Assembly (NCBI GenBank): GCA_002385805.1
Contig: DGEF01000014.1
Span: 1 to 6,630, forward strand
Direction: 5' to 3'
Origin: Peptococcaceae bacterium UBA3933
Lineage (GTDB): Bacteria > Bacillota > Peptococcia > Peptococcales > BICA1-8
Length of the DNA: 6,630 nt
Both the position numbers and the translations under genes were made by a program. Of the stretch, positions 1 through 4,800 are shown piece by piece. Every line of letters begins with the position of its first letter. Within the stretch, counting starts at the first letter, position 1. Below the pieces are notes generated by a model, which saw only the letters and a list, made by a program, of their open reading frames with translations, was not told where the DNA came from and did no database searches.

Positions 1-429
1 AGAGCCCAAGAAGCAGTCCTGATTTGTGATGCCATGTTTCAATGGTTGAGGGAATTGGAGGAAACCTTAGCCCAGGAAAAGGCTGCAGGTCAGGTGAACA
101 TTCATAACACCCAGGCTTGGGAGCCGCCTTTGGCAGGTAAAGGTGCAGGCCTTCAGGAAGCTCCCCGGGGAGCATTAGGCCACTGGGTAGAAATAGCGGA
201 CAAAAAAGTGAAAAATTATCAAATGGTTGTTCCGACCACCTGGAATATCTCACCCAGGGATGATAAAGGAATTCGTGGACCCATGGAACAAGCCTTAATC
301 GGTATTCCCGTAAATCCGAATAACCCGGTTAATCTGGTTCGGGTAATCAGATCCTTTAACCCCTGTTTGGCTTGTGCCGTGCACGTAGTCAGTCCCCAAG
401 GGGAAAAGGTGTATCATATTTTGGGATAA
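1..429 (+). CDS. [NiFe]-hydrogenase large subunit, C-terminal part (5' end outside window)
   Basis: This is the catalytic subunit of an H2-splitting [NiFe]-hydrogenase, cut by the window edge; 142 residues remain and the frame is open to base 1, so the ATG at 34 is internal. Family motifs are seen in order: EAPRG (window residues 53-57, with the active-site Arg at 56), GHW, NYQ-VVPTTWN-SPRD, GP-EQALIG, and the C-terminal nickel motif CLACAVH (Cys122, Cys125, His128). The two Cys ligate Ni and bridge Fe in known enzymes. The 14 residues after His128 (VVSPQGEKVYHILG) match the tail that a maturation protease removes after the conserved His, and such a protease is encoded next. The motif reads NPC where most enzymes have DPC (Asn120). 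The pattern is that of group 1 membrane-associated uptake hydrogenases, exported with a Tat-bearing small subunit. The small subunit gene would be expected upstream but is not in the window. Confidence 0.96.
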   Translation, partial: RAQEAVLICDAMFQWLRELEETLAQEKAAGQVNIHNTQAWEPPLAGKGAGLQEAPRGALGHWVEIADKKVKNYQMVVPTTWNISPRDDKGIRGPMEQALIGIPVNPNNPVNLVRVIRSFNPCLACAVHVVSPQGEKVYHILG

Positions 430-435
430 TTTTTG

Positions 436-531
436 GGTCAGAGTTAGCTTTTGGGTTAAAAGTCCGGTCATAACCAGATATTTTAACCCGTAAGAAAATC
501 TGACAAAGTACTTTAACCGAAAAGTTAGACC
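436..531. repeat. Nested inverted repeats / large hairpin in hydrogenase spacer
   Basis: The spacer after the large subunit folds back on itself in more than one way. A 9-bp perfect inverted repeat, GGGTTAAAA (453-461) and TTTTAACCC (481-489), is enclosed by GTCAGA (437-442) and TCTGAC (499-504), with a small GGT/ACC stem in its loop (466-468 and 473-475). A competing arm, CTTTAACC at 511-518, with 511-531 as a whole, also pairs imperfectly with 436-460. A 10-bp palindrome AAAGTACTTT lies at 505-514. No T-run follows, so it is not a standard terminator. It may stabilise or separate the upstream hydrogenase message from the protease message, or be a small repetitive element. Confidence 0.6.
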
Positions 532-557
532 AGCCACCAGCCACTAAAAACCAGCCA
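530..557. repeat. Heptamer repeat CCAGCCA (three units in phase)
   Basis: CCAGCCA occurs at 530-536, 537-543 and 551-557. The diverged heptamer CTAAAAA (544-550) keeps the 7-base phase. The unit resembles the AGTCAC heptamers found 40 bases downstream (shared core CCAGYCA). Arrays of this kind are like the short tandemly repeated heptamers known from intergenic DNA of cyanobacteria and other bacteria; no function is evident. Confidence 0.7.
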
Positions 558-594
558 CAAATTGAGTCTATTAGTGGGCGAGTGAGCGTGATTC

Positions 595-622
595 TAGTCA
601 CAAGTCACCAGTCACTAGTCAC
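595..622. repeat. Heptamer repeat NAGTCAC (four tandem units)
   Basis: Four exact-period units, TAGTCAC, AAGTCAC, CAGTCAC and TAGTCAC, run from 595 to 622, differing only in the first base. They end just upstream of the protease ribosome binding site at 629. The longest reading of the protease ORF would translate this array as protein, which argues for a start further downstream. Confidence 0.8.
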
Positions 623-628
623 TACTTC

Positions 629-636
629 GGAGGTGA
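629..636 (+). promoter_or_regulatory. Ribosome binding site of hydrogenase protease
   Basis: GGAGGTGA is a full match to the anti-Shine-Dalgarno end of 16S rRNA. The GTG at 633-635 lies inside it and so cannot be the start. The next start-like codon in frame is CTG at 642, 8 bases after GGAGG, which is normal spacing for Firmicutes. The alternative GTGs at 582 and 588 have no such site. Confidence 0.7.
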
Positions 637-641
637 ATCGC

Positions 642-1157
642 CTGTCTCCTAATATTCTTGTTCTAGGTGTGGGAAACGTATTATTACAAGATGACGGCAT
701 CGGCCCTTTGGTTGTTAAAGAGTTAGAGAAGACATATTTTAACCCTCATGTAACCTTTTTGGATGGAGGAACTTTGGGAATAGAGCTTATCGGTTATTTA
801 GAAGGGTACGATTCCCTAATCATAATTGATGCTTTTGATTTAGGAGAGAAGCCTGGTACGATTTTCTGCTGGGAAAGTCCTAGTTTTTCAGAAGTGCCTG
901 CCCAGGTATCCTTTCATCAGGTAGGTGTACAGGAACTTTTAAATACAATTAAGCTGTTAGGTTTAAATTTAGAGATAATTATCCTGGGCATCCAAGTGAA
1001 AAATTTAACCTGGGGGCTGGAATTATCAAAAGAGGTACAGGAAGCTGTTTCAAAACTAAAAGAAATAGTTGTTGAGAAGATAAATCAGTGTTTAACCAAG
1101 GAGGTGACAGGTAAGTCGACAAAATTTGCGGCAAAGAGTAATTGTAGCATAAATTAA
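642..1157 (+). CDS. Hydrogenase maturation protease (HyaD/HybD/HycI family)
   Basis: This cytoplasmic endopeptidase clips the C-terminal tail of the hydrogenase large subunit once Ni and Fe(CN)2CO are in place, letting the active site close. From the proposed CTG start it has 171 residues, within the family range. It opens with the family signature NILVLGVGN..L.DDGIG (residues 4-21). The three nickel-sensing residues are visible: Asp18 (Asp as in HycI, Glu in HybD), Asp63 in LIIIDAFD and His92 in SFHQVG; DGGT at 41-44 is also typical. The start is chosen from the GGAGGTGA site at 629-636. The open frame reaches back to GTG 582, but that extension would encode the AGTCAC repeats and lacks homology-like character. 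The last 20 or so residues are polar and look non-conserved. It lies 212 bp after its presumed substrate gene and 31 bp before the cytochrome gene, so it is probably co-transcribed with them. The family is sure; the exact start is not. Confidence 0.93.
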   Translation: MSPNILVLGVGNVLLQDDGIGPLVVKELEKTYFNPHVTFLDGGTLGIELIGYLEGYDSLIIIDAFDLGEKPGTIFCWESPSFSEVPAQVSFHQVGVQELLNTIKLLGLNLEIIILGIQVKNLTWGLELSKEVQEAVSKLKEIVVEKINQCLTKEVTGKSTKFAAKSNCSIN

Positions 1158-1188
1158 TGTAAAAATTATTTCGAAGGAGGTATTTTCA

Positions 1189-2025
1189 ATGGGCGAAGAA
1201 CAAAAGAAAATGTCCAGAAGAAGTTTCTTAACCACAGGAGCGGTTGCTGCCGGGACTTTGGCTGTAAGTGGCGGGATTTTTGGACTTTTTAACTCAAATT
1301 TAGCTAAGGCCAATGCAGCAGATGAACAGCCAATGTTCCCTTGGCCTTATGTTCAACTGGATGTTGAACGAGCAAAGGTAATCGGTTATGAAGGGTACAT
1401 GGCTAAACAATGTTGTTACGGGGCTTTTAACGCGGTTATGGCCCAATTAAGAGAAAAAGTCGGCTATCCCTATACTGTAGTTCCTTCGGAAATTATGTTA
1501 TGGGGAGCAACTGGAGGGGCAGGCTGGGCTACCCTTTGCGGTGCTCTTATCGGTGCCGTTACGGCTATGAACTTTGTTGTAGGGGAGAAAAGTGACCTGG
1601 ATAAATTAATCGAAGAATTGTTTGGCTGGTATACCACTTTCCCCTTCCCCCAATACATGCCTCCTGTAGGCAAAGCTGGTAAAGCGGAAGGAAAACTGCC
1701 CACAAGTGTAGCCGGTTCCGTTCTCTGCCACGTTTCCGTAAGCAACTGGTGTGCTGAATCTAAATACAGAGCAGAGGGTAGAGAGAGAAGTGAACGCTGT
1801 GGCCGTCTCACCGCAGATGTAGCTGCGAAAACAGTTGAATTGTTAAATAGCTATCACAGTAATAAGTTTGTACCTGTATTTAAACATCCTGAATCTGTTG
1901 GTGAGTGCATGACCTGTCATGGTAAAGGCAGTACTTTAGAGAATACTCGGGGCAAAATGGACTGCATCCAGTGTCACGATCCTGTAGACTCCAATAACCT
2001 GCTTGAACATATCTTTAAGAAATAG
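1189..2025 (+). CDS. Split-Soret cytochrome c, Tat-exported diheme protein
   Basis: This 278-residue protein is an exported redox carrier. The start is supported by AAGGAGG at 1174-1180, 8 bases before ATG. A twin-arginine signal (SRRSFL, residues 9-14, then a hydrophobic stretch to about 34) ends near ANA (41-43). The mature part has the C_GCAxxG-like segment CCYGAF (75-80), Cys117 in a Gly/Ala-rich stretch, then Cys180, Cys188 and Cys204. The C-terminal heme domain holds two CxxCH sites: CMTCH (240-244) and CIQCH (259-263). This arrangement matches split-Soret cytochrome c of Desulfovibrio desulfuricans, a dimer with two c-hemes and an Fe-S cluster per subunit. The upstream Cys residues are candidate cluster ligands. 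A Tat signal fits a protein that gains an Fe-S cluster before export, with hemes attached outside. Its place behind the hydrogenase protease suggests it takes electrons from the hydrogenase (inference). No convincing promoter is seen in the 31-bp gap. Confidence 0.88.
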   Translation: MGEEQKKMSRRSFLTTGAVAAGTLAVSGGIFGLFNSNLAKANAADEQPMFPWPYVQLDVERAKVIGYEGYMAKQCCYGAFNAVMAQLREKVGYPYTVVPSEIMLWGATGGAGWATLCGALIGAVTAMNFVVGEKSDLDKLIEELFGWYTTFPFPQYMPPVGKAGKAEGKLPTSVAGSVLCHVSVSNWCAESKYRAEGRERSERCGRLTADVAAKTVELLNSYHSNKFVPVFKHPESVGECMTCHGKGSTLENTRGKMDCIQCHDPVDSNNLLEHIFKK

Positions 2026-2040
2026 AATAATAATTTAATT

Positions 2041-2078
2041 AACAACCCCCTGCCTGTTTCAGGCAAGGGGTTGTTTTT
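2041..2078 (+). terminator. Intrinsic terminator after cytochrome gene
   Basis: A 16-position stem (2041-2056 against 2060-2075) with a TTT loop pairs at all but one position (C2050 faces A2066), is GC-rich, and runs into TTTTT at 2074-2078. It begins 15 bases after the cytochrome stop. It may also serve the convergent CAP gene, whose stop lies about 20 bases away, although the opposite flank has only scattered T residues. Confidence 0.92.
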
Positions 2079-2097
2079 AGGCTTTTTTATTATCTAC

Positions 2098-2775
2098 TTA
2101 TCTGCCCACAAATAACTGGGTATAAATCTGACCATATTTACTGCCTTTAACAATTCCTATTCCTATATGGGTATAATCAGGGTTTAAAATATTTGCTCTA
2201 TGGCCGTCACTGTTCATTAAATTGGTATGAGCGGTATTAACATTAGGTGCACCGGCTAAATTTTCACCGGCAGTACGGTAGCTAACACCATTGTCCTTCA
2301 TCATTTGGAAAGGTGAACCATAGGTGGGGGAAGTGTGGCTGAAATAGTTATTATCTACCATGTCCTGACTTTTCATCCGGGCTAATTTAACCAGATCCAT
2401 GTCAACTTGTAAAGGTTTAAGCCCTCTGGAAACCCTCTCCTGATTAACCAAATCCACCATTTTTTGCTCATCTGAACTTAAACCATGGACGGGAGCAGGT
2501 TGAGCAGGCTCAGGTTCCGGTTGGGGAGTAGGTTCTGGTTGTGGTTGAGGCTTAGGAGTAGGTTGAGGATTATAGTTATTCCAGTTATTAAACCAGTTAT
2601 TAAAATTCCAGTTAGAATAATAGTTCCAGTAGTTACTGTAATTATAGTTATAATTATAGTTAGAGTTGTAGCGGTCATAAGGTGAATAAGCCCAGGCCAT
2701 AGTTGAAGTGAGCAAAGTGAAAACAATAACTAAAAACAGTGTTAACTTTACGCGGGACATTATTTTTTTAGTCAT
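2098..2775 (-). CDS. Secreted CAP-domain (YkwD/SCP-like) protein with Tyr/Asn/Trp-rich segment
   Basis: This 225-residue exported protein starts at ATG 2775-2773, with GGAGGT at 2786-2781 upstream on its strand. Residues 1-29 form a Sec signal peptide (basic start, hydrophobic core 11-27, AWA at 27-29). Residues 30-69 are almost only aromatic and Asn: 16 Asn, 11 Tyr and 4 Trp among 40. Residues 70-95 are a Pro-rich linker of PQP, PTP and PEP units. The CAP domain fills about 99-225 and shows VNQERVSRGLKPL, the FSH motif (His147), AGENLA (Glu171), SDGHRANIL (His192) and IGIGI. These His and Glu residues are the conserved cleft of the family. In Firmicutes, YkwD-type proteins are associated with cell surfaces and spore coats; the biochemical role is unknown. 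The aromatic/Asn segment could bind wall polymers or self-assemble, which is inference. It is monocistronic and convergent with the cytochrome gene. Confidence 0.93.
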   Translation of the reverse strand: MTKKIMSRVKLTLFLVIVFTLLTSTMAWAYSPYDRYNSNYNYNYNYSNYWNYYSNWNFNNWFNNWNNYNPQPTPKPQPQPEPTPQPEPEPAQPAPVHGLSSDEQKMVDLVNQERVSRGLKPLQVDMDLVKLARMKSQDMVDNNYFSHTSPTYGSPFQMMKDNGVSYRTAGENLAGAPNVNTAHTNLMNSDGHRANILNPDYTHIGIGIVKGSKYGQIYTQLFVGR

Positions 2776-2803
2776 AAATAACCTCCATTTGATGTAATTT
2801 GAA

Positions 2804-2831
2804 ATTATCAGTTACTCCGGAGTACTGACAA
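2804..2831 (-). promoter_or_regulatory. Sigma-A-type promoter of CAP-domain gene
   Basis: On the minus strand a -35 box TTGTCA (2831-2826; 5 of 6 to consensus) and a -10 box GATAAT (2809-2804; 5 of 6) are 16 bases apart. Transcription would begin near 2797, giving a leader of about 22 bases that contains the GGAGGT site. Both position and boxes fit the CAP gene well. Confidence 0.65.
2809..2827. promoter_or_regulatory. Palindromic operator-like site inside CAP promoter spacer
   Basis: TACTCCGGAGTA (2813-2824) is a perfect 12-bp palindrome, extended by CAG and CTG arms with a one-base bulge. It fills most of the spacer between the -35 and -10 boxes of the minus-strand promoter. A dimeric regulator bound here would act directly on RNA polymerase. 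No regulator gene lies in the window. Confidence 0.5.
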
Positions 2832-2871
2832 CTTCTATTGCTATTTAATGTTACTACAATACTTGTCCTTT

Positions 2872-2899
2872 TTGACAATGTAAATTGTGGAAATATATC
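2872..2899 (+). promoter_or_regulatory. Candidate promoter P1 of ABC exporter operon
   Basis: A perfect -35 box TTGACA (2872-2877) is followed after 16 bases by TATATC (2894-2899; 4 of 6). The start would be near 2906, giving a leader of about 130 bases that includes the small ORF at 2918 and the hairpin at 2987. It competes with P2 as the main promoter. Confidence 0.45.
2875..2888. promoter_or_regulatory. MarR-operator-like inverted repeat over P1
   Basis: ACAAT (2875-2879) and ATTGT (2884-2888) form an inverted repeat around GTAA. It resembles the ACAAT/ATTGT half-sites of MarR/OhrR-type repressors and overlaps the -35 box and spacer of P1. More overlapping half-sites lie just upstream: ACAA-TAC-TTGT at 2856-2866, and TTGTC (2863-2867) facing GACAA (2874-2878). 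Assignment to a regulator family is by motif resemblance only. Confidence 0.35.
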
Positions 2900-2917
2900 A
2901 AGAATAAAATATAAAGG

Positions 2918-2980
2918 ATGAAAACAGAGAAAATCAAAAGATTTTTCAACTATAATAAAAAAAGTTATAATAGAAGATGA
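2918..2980 (+). CDS. Possible 20-residue leader peptide upstream of ABC exporter
   Basis: An ATG at 2918 opens 20 codons for a basic peptide (starts MKTEKIKRFF, ends KKSYNRR) that stops with TGA at 2978-2980, 6 bases before the terminator-like stem at 2987. That position is what ribosome-controlled attenuation needs, and the Bacillus bmrCD exporter is known to be controlled by such a leader (bmrB). Against it, AAAGG directly abuts the ATG, leaving no proper Shine-Dalgarno spacing. The region is also AT-rich, where short ORFs occur by chance, and P2 boxes overlap it. It should be treated as a hypothesis. Confidence 0.25.
   Translation: MKTEKIKRFFNYNKKSYNRR
2943..2971 (+). promoter_or_regulatory. 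Candidate promoter P2 of ABC exporter operon
   Basis: A perfect -10 box TATAAT (2966-2971) lies 17 bases after TTTTCA (2943-2948; 4 of 6 to the -35 consensus). The start would be near 2978, about 10 bases before the hairpin at 2987, leaving a 60-base leader. A second TATAAT at 2951-2956 has no -35 partner. Confidence 0.45.
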
Positions 2981-2986
2981 TTGTTT

Positions 2987-3011
2987 AAGCAGTACGTAGG
3001 TACTGCTTTTT
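2987..3011 (+). terminator. Leader hairpin with T-run (possible attenuator) before ABC genes
   Basis: AAGCAGTAC (2987-2995) and GTACTGCTT (3000-3008) form a perfect 9-bp stem with a GTAG loop, running into TTTTT (3007-3011). It lies downstream of both candidate promoters and 26 bases before the first ABC start codon, so it would act inside the operon's own leader. No opposing gene ends here, so a simple end-of-gene terminator makes little sense and attenuation is more likely. Confidence 0.6.
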
Positions 3012-3036
3012 AGTTAATTAAATAGGAGAGAAATAC

Positions 3037-4800
3037 ATGGGTATTTTTCGGGATTTAGCTTGGTTTTTTAAGCTGGAAAAAAACAGTTATTTAATTGGTA
3101 TTATTGCTTTAATCACGGTGGCAATTTTAAATTTATTTCCGCCGTTAATAATCGGCCGGGTTGTAGACCAAATCGAACAGGGAACCCTTATGGCCACCGA
3201 ATTATTGACATGGTGCCTTGTTTTGTTGGGAATCGGTTTAGCCATGTTCGGTCTGCGCTTTGTCTGGCGGTTAGGGATTTTTGGGCCTTCGGTAAGGCTG
3301 AGTCGACTTTTAAGAAACAGGCTTTACCATCATTTTACTTTACAGTCTTCTGATTTCTTTCAAAAACATCGGACAGGAGATTTAATGGCCCATGCTACCA
3401 ACGATATCAGAGCAGTGCAAATTACCGCCGGACAGGGTATTTTAACTTTTGTGGATTCATTTATCACCGGTGGACTTGTTATTTTCTCCATGATTTTCTT
3501 TATCAGCTGGAAATTGACATTCATAGCCCTTTTACCCATGCCCTTCATGGTTAGAACCACACGCTATTATGGGAAATTAATGCATAAGCGTTTTGCCCAG
3601 GCTCAAGAGGCCTTCTCCCGGCTTAATGAAAAGGTTCAAGAAAACGTTTCCGGGATGCGGGTCATTAAAGCCTTTGGTCAGGGCGAGGCTGAGGAAAAGG
3701 TATTTGCCGATATTTCTGATCAAGTGGTAGATAAAAATATGGCTGTAGCCCGGGTAGAAGCCTTATTCAGCCCTACTATTCAATTGGTTAACGGCAGTTC
3801 CTTTCTACTCACCATTATTTTTGGGGCTATTTTTGTACTGCGTGGAGAAATAACCATTGGACAGCTGACCCAATTTTCCATGTATTTAGGGCAACTCACC
3901 TGGCCCATGCTGGCTTTTGGAGTTCTTTTTAATATTGTGGAAAGGGGCCGGGCTTCTTATGATCGGATTAAAAAGCTATTAGCCGTTGACCCTACGATTA
4001 AAGATAAAGAGAATGCTCTAAAGAAAATGCCTACCGGTGACCTGAAGTTTAATATTGATTCCTTTACTTATCCCGGAAAAGAAGAGCCAACCTTAGAACA
4101 GATTAATTTTACCCTTCCTCAAGGGCAAACTTTGGGTATTGTAGGGAAAACCGGCAGTGGTAAAACAACCTTGCTTAGGTTATTATTAAGAGAATTTGAC
4201 CTGGATAAAGGTGATATTACCATCGGTGGAGTTTCTATTTATGACTTTGCTTTGGATAATCTCCGTAGCAGTATCGGTTATGTGACTCAGGATCAGTTTC
4301 TCTTTTCCACCACTATTAGGGAAAATATTGCTTTTGGCAAGCCGGAGGCTACAGAAGAGGAAATTCGAAAGGTGGCAAGCCTTGCCGCTATTCATGAAGA
4401 TATTCTTGAATTTAAGGACGGCTACGAAACTCTGGTGGGAGAAAGAGGTATTACTCTCTCGGGAGGGCAAAAACAGAGGATTGCTATTGCCCGGGCTCTC
4501 CTTTTGGACCCGGAAATATTAGTATTAGATGACAGTCTTTCCGCTGTAGATGCAAAAACTGAACAGGTTATACTAAATGCCCTGAGGAAAAACCGCTCAG
4601 GTAAAACGACCCTAATCAGTGCTCATCGTTTAAGTGCAGTGGAACATGCTGATTTAATACTTGTTCTCCAGGAAGGAAAAGTTATTGAAAAAGGTACTCA
4701 CAGCCAGCTTCTTCAAATAGGTGGCTGGTATGCCCAAATGTATAGACAGCAGCAGTTAGAAAGTCTGGTAGAACAAGGAGGTGGCCACAGTGGTTATTAG
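3037..4800 (+). CDS. ABC exporter half-transporter, degenerate-site subunit (BmrC/YheI-like)
   Basis: This 587-residue protein is a membrane export subunit with an N-terminal transmembrane domain (about six helices within residues 17-300) and a C-terminal nucleotide-binding domain (about 335-575). The start has AGGAGA at 3024-3029. Visible motifs are Walker A GKTGSGKT (370-377), Q-loop Gln418, an intact signature LSGGQ (474-478), Walker B ILVLDD (494-499), D-loop SAVD (502-505) and switch His530. Asp499 replaces the catalytic Glu. This marks it as the subunit whose own Walker site is hydrolysis-poor, as in TM287, LmrC or BmrC, while its intact LSGGQ serves the partner's active site. The partner is encoded next with an overlap, so the two form a heterodimer. 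Related pairs export drugs or lipids using ATP; the substrate here cannot be read from sequence. Expression may be controlled by the leader hairpin and upstream operator-like repeats. Confidence 0.95.
   Translation: MGIFRDLAWFFKLEKNSYLIGIIALITVAILNLFPPLIIGRVVDQIEQGTLMATELLTWCLVLLGIGLAMFGLRFVWRLGIFGPSVRLSRLLRNRLYHHFTLQSSDFFQKHRTGDLMAHATNDIRAVQITAGQGILTFVDSFITGGLVIFSMIFFISWKLTFIALLPMPFMVRTTRYYGKLMHKRFAQAQEAFSRLNEKVQENVSGMRVIKAFGQGEAEEKVFADISDQVVDKNMAVARVEALFSPTIQLVNGSSFLLTIIFGAIFVLRGEITIGQLTQFSMYLGQLTWPMLAFGVLFNIVERGRASYDRIKKLLAVDPTIKDKENALKKMPTGDLKFNIDSFTYPGKEEPTLEQINFTLPQGQTLGIVGKTGSGKTTLLRLLLREFDLDKGDITIGGVSIYDFALDNLRSSIGYVTQDQFLFSTTIRENIAFGKPEATEEEIRKVASLAAIHEDILEFKDGYETLVGERGITLSGGQKQRIAIARALLLDPEILVLDDSLSAVDAKTEQVILNALRKNRSGKTTLISAHRLSAVEHADLILVLQEGKVIEKGTHSQLLQIGGWYAQMYRQQQLESLVEQGGGHSGY
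4775..4781 (+). promoter_or_regulatory. Ribosome binding site deciding the start of the second ABC gene
   Basis: AAGGAGG sits inside the end of the first ABC gene. The GTG at 4781 overlaps it and is too close to be used. The in-frame GTG at 4790 is 8 bases downstream, the normal distance, so translation should begin there. Confidence 0.8.

Noticed and set aside
295..601. Two minus-strand open frames over the hydrogenase end and spacer (295-537 and 389-601)
   Set aside because: They overlap the conserved C-terminus of the hydrogenase and the repeats, show no family motifs, and have no convincing ribosome binding site.
1126..1154. A promoter (TTGCGG and ATAAAT) for the cytochrome gene within the end of the protease gene
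   Set aside because: The boxes match consensus poorly and co-transcription explains the tight spacing; too weak to list.
1470..1811. Minus-strand open frame of 113 residues inside the cytochrome gene
   Set aside because: It is the reverse shadow of a clearly coding gene with Tat and CxxCH motifs; its product is low-complexity and unlike any family I know.
2478..2726. Open frames on both strands with IIVIP- or TITII-type repeats over the CAP gene
   Set aside because: They are frame-shifted readings of the repetitive Tyr/Asn/Pro-coding stretch of the CAP gene.
4186..4522. Open frames on both strands within the first ABC ATPase domain
   Set aside because: They lie wholly inside the nucleotide-binding domain coding sequence and lack independent support.
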